A stretch of 11,261 nt of DNA from Propionibacteriaceae bacterium (lineage in GTDB: Bacteria > Actinomycetota > Actinomycetes > Propionibacteriales > Propionibacteriaceae), in assembly GCA_031254155.1 (NCBI GenBank), contig JAIRVA010000184.1, positions 1 through 11,261 on the forward strand, written 5' to 3'. The position numbers were made by a program, and so were the translations under genes. Positions within the stretch are counted from its first letter, which is position 1, and each line of letters starts with the position of its first letter. The notes below the pieces were generated by a model, which saw nothing but the letters and a program-made list of their open reading frames with translations, was not told the origin of the DNA and made no database searches. Below, piece by piece: positions 1-6,198 of this stretch.

Positions 1-585
1 TTCATCCAGGTCGATGTGACCGACCCGGCGACCGTCGATCGCGCGGTCGACCAGATCGTCGCCGAGCACGGCCGCCTGGACATTGCCGTCAACGGGCCGG
101 CGGCCCGGGTCAACCAGCCCGCCGAGGCGACCACCGACGAGGCGTGGGACGCCGTCATGGACACCATGCTGCGGGGGGTGTTCGTCGCCTGCCGGGCCGA
201 GGGCGCCGCCATGCTGGCCACGGGCCAGGGGGCAATCGTCAACATCGCCTCGCTGTCCGCGTACGCCGTCAACCGGCCCCAGCGCCAGGCACCGTACAAC
301 GCGGCCAAGGCGGGCCTCGTCCAGTACACCCGCTCGATCGCGGCGGAGTGGGCCAGCCGGGGGGTCCGGGTGAACTGCGTTTCGCCCGGCTACACCGAAA
401 CCGCCCTGACCGCGGTCAACCGGGGCAAGCCGGAGATCTTCGACCAGTGGCTGGCGCTGACCCCGCTGGGACGCTGCGCCCGGCCGGATGAGATCGCCGG
501 CGCCATCTTGTACCTTGTCTCCGACGCCGCCAGCTACACCACCGGTGCGGACATCGTCATCGACGGGGGGTACTCACTATGGTGA
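1..585 (+). CDS. Short-chain dehydrogenase/reductase (SDR), 5'-truncated
   Basis: This is the C-terminal 194 residues of a classical SDR, an NAD(P)-dependent cytoplasmic oxidoreductase probably acting on a sugar, polyol or sugar acid. The frame is open from base 1, so the GTG at 16 is internal and the N-terminal nucleotide-binding motif lies outside the window. Visible features are the NIAS strand followed by SLS, the YNAAK active site (Tyr at 295-297, Lys four residues later), SPGYTET after the active site, and the C-terminal GADIVIDGG that closes most SDRs. Two hallmarks are altered: the usual NNAG reads NGPA (91-102), and the Asn expected in the D-x-N-L-x-G segment is Met (166-168). The NIAS-x-S...NxPQxQxxYN pattern resembles sugar-alcohol dehydrogenases such as the arabinitol/mannitol group. 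It overlaps the GH30 gene by 7 bases, so the two are probably co-transcribed and translationally coupled. The family call is firm; the substrate is unknown. Confidence 0.93.
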   Translation, partial: FIQVDVTDPATVDRAVDQIVAEHGRLDIAVNGPAARVNQPAEATTDEAWDAVMDTMLRGVFVACRAEGAAMLATGQGAIVNIASLSAYAVNRPQRQAPYNAAKAGLVQYTRSIAAEWASRGVRVNCVSPGYTETALTAVNRGKPEIFDQWLALTPLGRCARPDEIAGAILYLVSDAASYTTGADIVIDGGYSLW

Positions 586-1931
586 CCGCGACCGTCTACT
601 TGAGCCGCCGCGGCACCCCGGACTGGCTCGCCGAATCCGCCCTCTCGTTCGTCCCCGATGACGACCGCGAACTGGGCGTGGTCAACCTCGTCCCCGAGCG
701 GGCCTACCAGGAGATCCTCGGTTTCGGGGGCGCCTTCACCGAGACCTCCGCGTACAACTACGCCCGGGTCACGCCACGGAGCCAGGCCGCGATCCTCGCC
801 GCCCTCTTCGGGCCGAACGGGCTCCGGCTGAACTTCTGCCGGACGCCGATCCACTCCAGCGACTTCTCCCTCGACGAGTACACCTACGTCGCCGACGGTG
901 ACACCACCCTCGCCACCTTCTCCATCGACCGGGACCGGCGCTGGATCCTGCCCTTCCTCACCGCCGCCCAGGCGGTGGCGGACGATCTGCAGCTGTTCGC
1001 CTCCCCGTGGAGCCCGCCGCCCTGGATGAAGACCAACCGGGAGTTCAACCACGGCGGCCGGTTGGACCCGGCGTACGCCGGGGTCTGGGCCGACTACATC
1101 GCCCGCTATTTCACCGAGTACGCCCGCGCGGGGGTCAGTTTCGTCGGCCTGACCGTCCAGAACGAGCCGCTCGCGGCGCAGACCTGGGAGAGCTGCCAGT
1201 TCACCGCCGAGGAGGAGGGCCGGTTCGTCCGCGACCACCTGGTGCCCGCGCTGGACCGGGCTGGCTTCGCCGGTCTGAAGATCATGATCTGGGACCACAA
1301 CAAGGAGCGGGTGTTCGAGCGGGCGCGCGACACCTGCCGGGTCCCCGGGGTGGCCGAGCACGTCTGGGGCATCGCCTTCCACTGGTACTCTGGCGACCAC
1401 TTCGACGCGCTCACCCTGGCCCATGAGGCCTTCCCGGACAAGCCTCTCCTGCTCACGGAGTGCAGTCTCGGGGCCTCCCGCGGCGAGGTGGCCCCCGGCC
1501 CGCACAGCAGTTGGGACGGCCTGGAGATCAAGGCCAAGGAGATGATCGGCGACTTCAACCACCACACGGCCGCCGTCGTCGACTGGAACCTGGTGGTCGA
1601 CGAACAGGGTGGCCCGTACCACAGCCGCGAGGCCGGCTGCAAGGCACCCATCGTCGTCGACCCGGCGACCGGCACCGTGAGCCTGGAACCGCTCTACTAC
1701 GCGCTGGCGCACTTCTCCCGGTACGTCCGGCGCGGCGCGCGCCGTATCGGCAGCACTACGTTCTCCCCGGACATCCAGGTGGCGGCCTTCCAGAACCCCG
1801 ACCGGACGATCGTGGCGGTCCTCCTCAACGCCGCCGACGCCGACACTCCGGTCACTCTCCGGCTGGACGGCCAGACCGCCCCCCTCGTCCTGCCCGGCCA
1901 CTCCCTCGCCACGCTCGTCATCCCGCAGTAG
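579..1931 (+). CDS. Glycoside hydrolase family 30 (glucosylceramidase-like), probably cytoplasmic
   Basis: This 450-residue protein has the normal length for a GH30 retaining beta-glycosidase, a TIM barrel plus side beta-domain. Visible hallmarks are GFGGAFTE (48-55), LNFCRTPIHSSDFS (84-97), SPWSPPPWMKTN (142-153), TVQNEP with acid/base Glu196, LLTEC with nucleophile Glu294, and DWNLVVDEQGGP (336-346). A C-terminal beta-sandwich follows from about residue 375. No signal peptide is present at MVTATVYLSRRG, so it probably cleaves a glycosidic bond of an imported substrate. GH30 members include beta-glucosidases, glucosylceramidases, beta-1,6-glucanases, beta-xylosidases and beta-fucosidases; the motifs fit the glucosidase-like side better than the endoxylanase side, but specificity is not readable. 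The ATG lies inside the end of the SDR gene (ATGGTGA overlap), with a G-run at 565-570 as a weak ribosome binding site. It ends 18 bases before the converging lactonase gene. Confidence 0.95.
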   Translation: MVTATVYLSRRGTPDWLAESALSFVPDDDRELGVVNLVPERAYQEILGFGGAFTETSAYNYARVTPRSQAAILAALFGPNGLRLNFCRTPIHSSDFSLDEYTYVADGDTTLATFSIDRDRRWILPFLTAAQAVADDLQLFASPWSPPPWMKTNREFNHGGRLDPAYAGVWADYIARYFTEYARAGVSFVGLTVQNEPLAAQTWESCQFTAEEEGRFVRDHLVPALDRAGFAGLKIMIWDHNKERVFERARDTCRVPGVAEHVWGIAFHWYSGDHFDALTLAHEAFPDKPLLLTECSLGASRGEVAPGPHSSWDGLEIKAKEMIGDFNHHTAAVVDWNLVVDEQGGPYHSREAGCKAPIVVDPATGTVSLEPLYYALAHFSRYVRRGARRIGSTTFSPDIQVAAFQNPDRTIVAVLLNAADADTPVTLRLDGQTAPLVLPGHSLATLVIPQ

Positions 1932-1935
1932 TCCG

Positions 1936-1966
1936 CCCGCGCGGCCCGCCTACCGGGCGCCGCGGG
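1936..1966. terminator. GC-rich hairpin between converging genes, candidate bidirectional terminator
   Basis: An inverted repeat starts just after the GH30 stop and extends into the last codons of the lactonase gene. The outer stem CCCGCG/CGCGGG (6 bp) and inner stem GCCCG/CGGGC (5 bp) are separated by a 2x2 mismatch and close a 5-base loop (1949-1953). There is no T-run on either side. Strong GC hairpins without a U-tract are common at actinobacterial gene ends, and the position between two converging transcripts suits a shared terminator. Function is inferred. Confidence 0.5.
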
Positions 1967-2879
1967 TGTTGACGAACAAGGCGTAGACCGAACTGGTGGC
2001 GGCCATGAACAACCGGTTGTTCGACCGGCCGCCGAACTCGACGTTGGCGCAACGTTCCGGCAGGTCGATGTACCCGATGAGGTCACCCGTCGGCGTGTAG
2101 ACGCGGACGCCGTCCAGCCCCTCGCCGCCACCCCAGCCACACCAGAGGTTGCCGTCCTCGTCGACCCGCAGTCCGTCGGGGGCACCCGTCTCCGCGTCGA
2201 CGAGCGTCCGCGGGTTGACCAACGTACCGTCGGCGACGTCGCAGGCCACGATCCGGCGGCGGGGCTGCCCGCGGGACTCGACAATGTACGCCGTCCGCTC
2301 GTCGGGCGAGAAGGCCACGCCGTTCGGGTAATCCAGGCCGGCGCAGGCGACGCCGAGGCGGCCCGCCGGGTCGACCCGGTAGACGTTTGTCGGCAACTCC
2401 GGGATGGCCCGGTACCCCTCCTGGTCGGTCAGGATACCGAATGGGGGGTCGGTGAACCAGACCGCACCATCCCGCGTTCCCACCACGTCATTGGGCGAGT
2501 TGAGGCGTCTGCCCTCCCACTGGTCGGCCAGAACGGTGAGACGGCCGTCGAACTCCGTCCGCGTCACCCGCCGGCGCCCCTGCTCGCAGGTGACGAGGTG
2601 CCCGGCCGCGTCGCGGGTATTGCCGTTGGAGTAGTCGGACGGCGCGCGGAAAACGGTCGTCTCCCCCGTCCGCTCGTCCCAACGCAGCAACCGGTTGTTC
2701 GACACATCGCTCCACACCAGGGCGTGGTGGTCGCCGAACCACACCGGCCCCTCGGCCCACCGGCAGCCGGTCGCCAGCCGTTCCACCTTCGCGAGTTCCA
2801 GCCGGTACGGCGCGAAGCGCGCGTCCAGTACCTGTACCCGCGGGTCCGGCAGCCGCCGGGTGTCCTGCCACTCGTCCAT
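1950..2879 (-). CDS. SMP-30/gluconolactonase/LRE-family lactonase
   Basis: This 309-residue six-bladed beta-propeller of the SMP-30 family has the usual length. Such enzymes hydrolyse sugar lactones to aldonic acids using one divalent metal ion. Counted from the chosen start, the family signatures are WAEGPVW with metal ligand Glu43, NSPNDVV (127-133), YPNGVAFSPDER with metal ligand Asn186, and APDGLRVDEDGNLW with metal ligand Asp235. There is no signal peptide, so it is cytoplasmic. I chose ATG at 2879 because AAAGGAG (2891-2885) lies 5 bases upstream; the earlier in-frame GTG at 2885 overlaps that sequence and is unlikely as a start. It is the last gene of a three-gene operon, 15 bases after the Gfo/Idh/MocA stop. 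Its likely role is opening the lactone made when a neighbouring dehydrogenase oxidises a sugar at C1; the actual lactone is unknown. Confidence 0.93.
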   Translation of the reverse strand: MDEWQDTRRLPDPRVQVLDARFAPYRLELAKVERLATGCRWAEGPVWFGDHHALVWSDVSNNRLLRWDERTGETTVFRAPSDYSNGNTRDAAGHLVTCEQGRRRVTRTEFDGRLTVLADQWEGRRLNSPNDVVGTRDGAVWFTDPPFGILTDQEGYRAIPELPTNVYRVDPAGRLGVACAGLDYPNGVAFSPDERTAYIVESRGQPRRRIVACDVADGTLVNPRTLVDAETGAPDGLRVDEDGNLWCGWGGGEGLDGVRVYTPTGDLIGYIDLPERCANVEFGGRSNNRLFMAATSSVYALFVNTRGAR

Positions 2880-2884
2880 GTCCA

Positions 2885-2891
2885 CTCCTTT
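2885..2891 (-). promoter_or_regulatory. Ribosome binding site that decides the lactonase start
   Basis: On the minus strand AAAGGAG is followed by five bases and then ATG (2879). It overlaps the in-frame GTG at 2885, so the ATG two codons downstream is the credible start. Confidence 0.75.
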
Positions 2892-2894
2892 GGC

Positions 2895-4085
2895 TCAGAC
2901 AACGCCCTGCTCGATCAGCGTACCCACCTCGCCGCCGACCGGGAAGCCCCGCAGCCGCGACCAGGCGGCGATGATCCGCTGGCAGTCGACGATGTCCGCC
3001 CGCGAGCCCTCAAGCCCCGTGGCGGGCGGCGTCTTGTCGCGGACCATGGCCACGAACGCCTCCAACTGGGCTTCGAAGGCCTCGACGACGCTGCGGCGGA
3101 CCACCCGCGACTCCGCCCCCCGGTCGGGACCGGTGACGATGAGTTCGGTCGGGGTGTTGAGGAGGTACGGCGACGGGAAAACCAGCTCGACTGAGCCCGC
3201 GCCGTGGATCACCCGGACCGTCTCGCGGTAGGCCGGGAAATCGGGCAGGTAGTGCCAGGCGAGGCGGAAACGACCACCCCCCGCCAGCACGCCCGTCGCG
3301 GAGATCTGGGGCGGGATGTCGCCCATCGAACGCCGGTCGCGGCCCGGGTCGCGGACCTGGCTCGCCGAGACCTGGCGCCAGACGTCCGCGTGCTCGACGG
3401 TGGCCGGCCGGGTCCCCAGGCTCCGCATCACCGACAGGTCATGGGCCAGACTGCCGATGAGCGAGACCCGGTACGTCCGCCAGACGTCCGGGCCGGCCTC
3501 CCCGAGGGCCGCCCGCCGGAGACACTCATCCTCGGCGTCACGGGCCGCCACGAGCGCGGGCGGCGGCGGGGTGGCCGACGTGACGATGTGGGCGATGTCC
3601 AGTTGCGGGGCGCTCGGCGGGTGCAGAACGGTCACCTCGACACTGCGGACATCGTCCAGCCCGGCGACCAGCCGGGCGGCCTCGACGACGGCTGGATCGT
3701 ACTGTTTCATGTAGCCGACAAGGATGGCCGGGTACGCCGGTTGGGCGGCGACCAGGTCGTCCACCTCGGCGGTGGTGTACGCGACGGGCTTCTCGCAGAG
3801 CACCGGCAGCCCGGCCGCCCAGGCTTGTTTGACCGCCTCGGTGTGGGTACCCCGCGGCAGGATCAGGACCGCGTCCAGCCCGCCCGCGGCCAGCATGTCC
3901 TCGTACCGGGCGAACCGGCGGCGGCGCGGGATGCCGTACCGGTCGGCCAGTTGGGTGTGAACGTCCGTGGCCCGTTCACAGGTGGCGGCGATAGTCACCA
4001 GATCCGGGCGGCGGGCCATCAGGGGCAGGTGAACCGCCTGGGCGACCGCCCCCAGGCCCGCCACGCCCACCCGGACCGGAGTCAT
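2895..4085 (-). CDS. Gfo/Idh/MocA-family NAD(P)-dependent oxidoreductase
   Basis: This 396-residue protein oxidises or reduces a sugar, inositol or derivative with NAD(P). The N-terminal Rossmann fold opens with GVAGLGAVAQAVHLP (7-21), and CEKP (97-100) carries the conserved EKP lysine near the nicotinamide. VGYMKQYDP (123-131) starts the C-terminal alpha/beta domain, and GSLAHDLSVMRSLG supplies the usual conserved His-Asp segment. A stretch of about 30 extra residues (about 170-200, rich in Ala and Pro and then acidic) makes it slightly longer than the common 330-380. The ATG at 4085 overlaps the upstream dehydrogenase stop as ATGA, with GGAGGA just upstream, so coupling is likely. Relatives oxidise sugars at C1 or C3 (glucose-fructose oxidoreductase, levoglucosan and 3-keto-glycoside-forming dehydrogenases). 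Here it could make either a lactone for the SMP-30 neighbour or a 3-keto sugar; sequence alone does not decide. Confidence 0.93.
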   Translation of the reverse strand: MTPVRVGVAGLGAVAQAVHLPLMARRPDLVTIAATCERATDVHTQLADRYGIPRRRRFARYEDMLAAGGLDAVLILPRGTHTEAVKQAWAAGLPVLCEKPVAYTTAEVDDLVAAQPAYPAILVGYMKQYDPAVVEAARLVAGLDDVRSVEVTVLHPPSAPQLDIAHIVTSATPPPPALVAARDAEDECLRRAALGEAGPDVWRTYRVSLIGSLAHDLSVMRSLGTRPATVEHADVWRQVSASQVRDPGRDRRSMGDIPPQISATGVLAGGGRFRLAWHYLPDFPAYRETVRVIHGAGSVELVFPSPYLLNTPTELIVTGPDRGAESRVVRRSVVEAFEAQLEAFVAMVRDKTPPATGLEGSRADIVDCQRIIAAWSRLRGFPVGGEVGTLIEQGVV

Positions 4086-5143
4086 TTGTCCTCCAGGGTG
4101 TCGAGCAGGCGGAGGACCGACTTGACGTTGTCGCCCCGCTGCATACGGGTGAACGCAGTCTCCCAGTCGTCGAGTGGGTACGCGCCGCCGATGATCCGCT
4201 CCGGGTGGAGGCGACCGGTGGCGATGAGGCGGAGGACCGCTTCCCAGGTTGACCAGGTGTGCGAGTAGCAGCCGTACAACGTGGCGGCCTTTTTGACCAG
4301 GGGATCGAGGCTGAAGCCGAGCGGGGCCGGGCCCCAGCCGACCTTGGCAATCGCGCCCCCGGGCCGGACAAGGGCGAGGCTCAATTGCAGGGCGGCGCTC
4401 GCGCCCGTCGCCTCCACGACCAGGTCGGCGCCCAGGCGGTCGTGCAGGGTCGCGAGCAGCGCCAGCGGATCGTCCCGGGAGATGTCCAGGGTGTGGGTCG
4501 CACCGAGGTCGCGGGCGATACCGAGCCGGTGGGTGTCGACCGCCGTACCAAGGACGACGGTCGTACCCGCCCCGCTCAGCCGGGCGATTTGCAGGGCGTT
4601 CAGCCCGATCGTCCCCGCACCCTGGATGACGACGAGCCCACCCGGCTTCACCCCGGCCCGCTCGACCACGGCGTTGTAGGCGACCGCGTAGGGCTCGGTG
4701 GTCGCGGCGGCCGCGAAGCTGACGCCGTCCGGGATGCGGTGCAGGACGCGGGGCTCGGCCAGGACGAACTCGGCCATCGCGCCGTCACGCTTGAGGCCGT
4801 ACCCCTCACGGGCGGGGCACAGGTTGTACCGCCCGGTCCGGCAGAGCGCACAGGTGCCGCAGATCGTGGCTGCCGTCTCGCACACCACCCGGTCGCCGAC
4901 GGCCCAGCCGGTGACCGCCGCCCCGGCCGCGGCGATCACGCCGGCCGACTCATGGCCGAGGACGACGGGGAACCGGCCGGCCGAACTCGCCGACTGGGTA
5001 CCGTGCCACTGGTGCAGGTCGGAACCACAAACCCCCACGGTGTGGACGGCTACCAGCACGGTTGACGGTGTGAGTTCCGGGGCCGGTACCTCCCGGATCG
5101 CCACCGCGTCGGCGCGGTCGGCGTACTTGACCAAGGCTTTCAC
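4082..5143 (-). CDS. Zinc-dependent medium-chain alcohol/polyol dehydrogenase
   Basis: This 353-residue MDR-superfamily dehydrogenase is of the threonine/sorbitol/idonate dehydrogenase type. The catalytic zinc site is Cys39 in GVCGSDLHQWHG, His64-Glu65 in GHESAGV and Glu150 in TTEPYA. The structural zinc site is Cys95, Cys98, Cys101 and Cys109 in CGTCALCRTGRYNLC. The cofactor fold shows QGAGTIGLNALQ (174-185). At the end of the next strand, where NAD enzymes usually carry Asp or Glu, there is VVLGTAVD, so NAD versus NADP preference is unclear. The start is GTG (5143-5141) with AAAGGAG four bases upstream. It is the first gene of the minus-strand operon, reading from the divergent promoter region, and overlaps the next gene by four bases. 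It probably interconverts a secondary hydroxyl and a ketone on a sugar, polyol or sugar acid; the substrate is unknown. Confidence 0.94.
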   Translation of the reverse strand: MKALVKYADRADAVAIREVPAPELTPSTVLVAVHTVGVCGSDLHQWHGTQSASSAGRFPVVLGHESAGVIAAAGAAVTGWAVGDRVVCETAATICGTCALCRTGRYNLCPAREGYGLKRDGAMAEFVLAEPRVLHRIPDGVSFAAAATTEPYAVAYNAVVERAGVKPGGLVVIQGAGTIGLNALQIARLSGAGTTVVLGTAVDTHRLGIARDLGATHTLDISRDDPLALLATLHDRLGADLVVEATGASAALQLSLALVRPGGAIAKVGWGPAPLGFSLDPLVKKAATLYGCYSHTWSTWEAVLRLIATGRLHPERIIGGAYPLDDWETAFTRMQRGDNVKSVLRLLDTLEDK

Positions 5144-5164
5144 CGCTCTCCTTTCCTATGGGTA

Positions 5165-5179
5165 GTATGTAAACTATAC
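5165..5179. repeat. Short inverted repeat GTAT-N7-ATAC, candidate operator
   Basis: GTATGTAAACTATAC has 4-base arms around a 7-base centre and sits in the AT-rich divergent region. It overlaps the possible minus-strand -10 (TATAGT), which is a good position for a repressor. Its core, read on the minus strand as AGTTTACATA, matches 9 of 10 bases at 10162-10171 upstream of the sugar-binding-protein gene. Arms this short can arise by chance. Confidence 0.35.
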
Positions 5180-5183
5180 GTCG

Positions 5184-5204
5184 TTGTCTAATGATATTAT
5201 CTAA
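5184..5204. repeat. Direct repeat TTRTCTAA x2, candidate regulator half-sites
   Basis: TTGTCTAA (5184-5191) and TTATCTAA (5197-5204) match at 7 of 8 positions and are spaced 13 bases start to start. They lie in the divergent region just before the ribosome binding site of the plus operon and overlap its possible -10. Same-face tandem sites would suit a dimeric or paired regulator controlling both operons. No regulator gene is in the window to pair with them. Confidence 0.4.
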
Positions 5205-5224
5205 AACGGAGCGAAGGAGACTCG

Positions 5225-6196
5225 ATGCGGATCGCCGCCTTTCCCAAGGGCTATCTCCCGGCCATGATTCTACAACGGACCATGACCGTGTACGAGTGGA
5301 TCGACCGGGCCCGGACCCTCGGGGTCGACGGCCTCGAACTGCACACCGGGTTTCTGTGGTCCACTGCGCCCGGGGAGATCGCCCGGCTCGCCGACGCGCT
5401 CGCCGCCGCCGGTTTCGCGATGCCGATGATGTGCGCCTCCCCCGACTTCGCCCACCCCGACCCGGCGGTCCGGGCCCGCGAGATCGAGCAACAGGCCCTC
5501 TACATGCGGATCACCGCCGAGATCGGCGGGACGGGCGCGACCTGCCGGATCGTCAGCGGCCAGCGCCACCCGGGCGTCGCGGTCGAAGCGGGGATCGAGT
5601 CCGTGGTCACCGCGATCAGGAGCCTGCTGCCCCTCGCCGCCGAGCTTGGCATCGTCTTGGCGATGGAGAACCACTACAAGGCGAGCACGTGGCACTACCC
5701 CGAGTTCGCCCAGTCCCCCGCCGTTTTCCACCGGATTGTGGACGCGATCGACGACCGGGTCCGCTTCGGCGTCCAGTTTGACCCGTCCAACGCCATCACC
5801 GCCGGGGTCGACTCCGGCCAGTTCCTCGACTCCGTCATCGACCGGGTCGTCACCATGCAGGCCTCGGACCGCTCACTGCTCCCCGGCCACACGCTGGCGG
5901 AGTTGCGGCAGGCTGACGGTACGCTCGGCTACTCCCCCGTCCTCCAGCACGGGGTGATTGGCCAGGGTCTCAATGACTACGACCGGATCTTTTCCACGCT
6001 CGTCGCCCACGGGTACGACGGCTGGATCTCGATCGAGGACGGCGTCAACAGTTTTGAGGAACTGGCGGCCTCCGTCCGTTTCTTGCAGGCCGCCCGCGAA
6101 CGCTGGTTCGCCGGCTCGCGCGCAGTCCGCATCGCGACTCTGGAGGCCGCCCGCCGGGCGGCCGGACTCCCCGACTCACCCGACCCGAAAGGCTAA
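5225..6196 (+). CDS. Xylose-isomerase-like TIM-barrel sugar (phosphate) isomerase/epimerase
   Basis: This 323-residue protein belongs to the AP-endonuclease-2/xylose-isomerase-like TIM-barrel superfamily, which includes ketose 3-epimerases, L-xylulose-5-phosphate 3-epimerase, inosose dehydratase and enzymes that process 3-keto sugars. Visible features are an early strand GVDGLELHTGF (33-43), AMENHYK with probable metal ligand Glu148, VQFDPSNA with Asp186, and DGWISIEDG with Glu271. The His of the HxKD segment on strand seven appears replaced: the sequence reads TMQASD (210-215), giving Gln212. The C-terminal tail from about 290 is Ala/Arg-rich and longer than in the ~280-residue members. The ATG at 5225 follows GAAGGAGA by four bases, so the start is secure. 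It heads a plus-strand operon and ends two bases before the decarboxylase/aldolase gene. An isomerase/epimerase role is likely; a lyase or hydrolase on an oxidised sugar is also possible. Confidence 0.88.
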   Translation: MRIAAFPKGYLPAMILQRTMTVYEWIDRARTLGVDGLELHTGFLWSTAPGEIARLADALAAAGFAMPMMCASPDFAHPDPAVRAREIEQQALYMRITAEIGGTGATCRIVSGQRHPGVAVEAGIESVVTAIRSLLPLAAELGIVLAMENHYKASTWHYPEFAQSPAVFHRIVDAIDDRVRFGVQFDPSNAITAGVDSGQFLDSVIDRVVTMQASDRSLLPGHTLAELRQADGTLGYSPVLQHGVIGQGLNDYDRIFSTLVAHGYDGWISIEDGVNSFEELAASVRFLQAARERWFAGSRAVRIATLEAARRAAGLPDSPDPKG

Positions 6197-6198
6197 CC

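Larger units (their letters stand above)
5144..5224. promoter_or_regulatory. AT-rich divergent promoter/operator region
   Basis: These 81 bases separate the Zn-dehydrogenase operon (minus) from the TIM-barrel operon (plus) and contain a sharply AT-rich core (5158-5206) in an otherwise GC-rich window. Both flanks hold good ribosome binding sites: AAAGGAG for the minus gene (5154-5148) and GAAGGAGA for the plus gene (5213-5220). Possible -10 elements are TATTAT at 5195-5200 (plus) and TATAGT at 5178-5173 (minus), but neither has a recognisable -35 at 16-18 bases, so the exact promoters are uncertain. Two repeat elements inside are listed separately. Confidence 0.65.

Noticed and set aside
534..1901. 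Long minus-strand open frame (455 codons) antisense to the GH30 gene
   Set aside because: The translation is Gly/Val/Asp/Arg-rich with no family motif, and it mirrors a gene with clear GH30 active-site motifs. Long antisense open frames are expected in GC-rich DNA.
3204..4268. Plus-strand open frame of 354 codons opposite the Gfo/Idh/MocA and Zn-dehydrogenase genes
   Set aside because: Arg/Gly/Asp-rich composition without motifs; an antisense shadow of two recognisable enzymes.
5191..5781. Plus-strand open frame starting in the divergent region (196 codons)
   Set aside because: It overlaps the TIM-barrel gene in another frame, is Arg/Pro-rich, and lacks motifs; the ATG at 5225 has the proper ribosome binding site.
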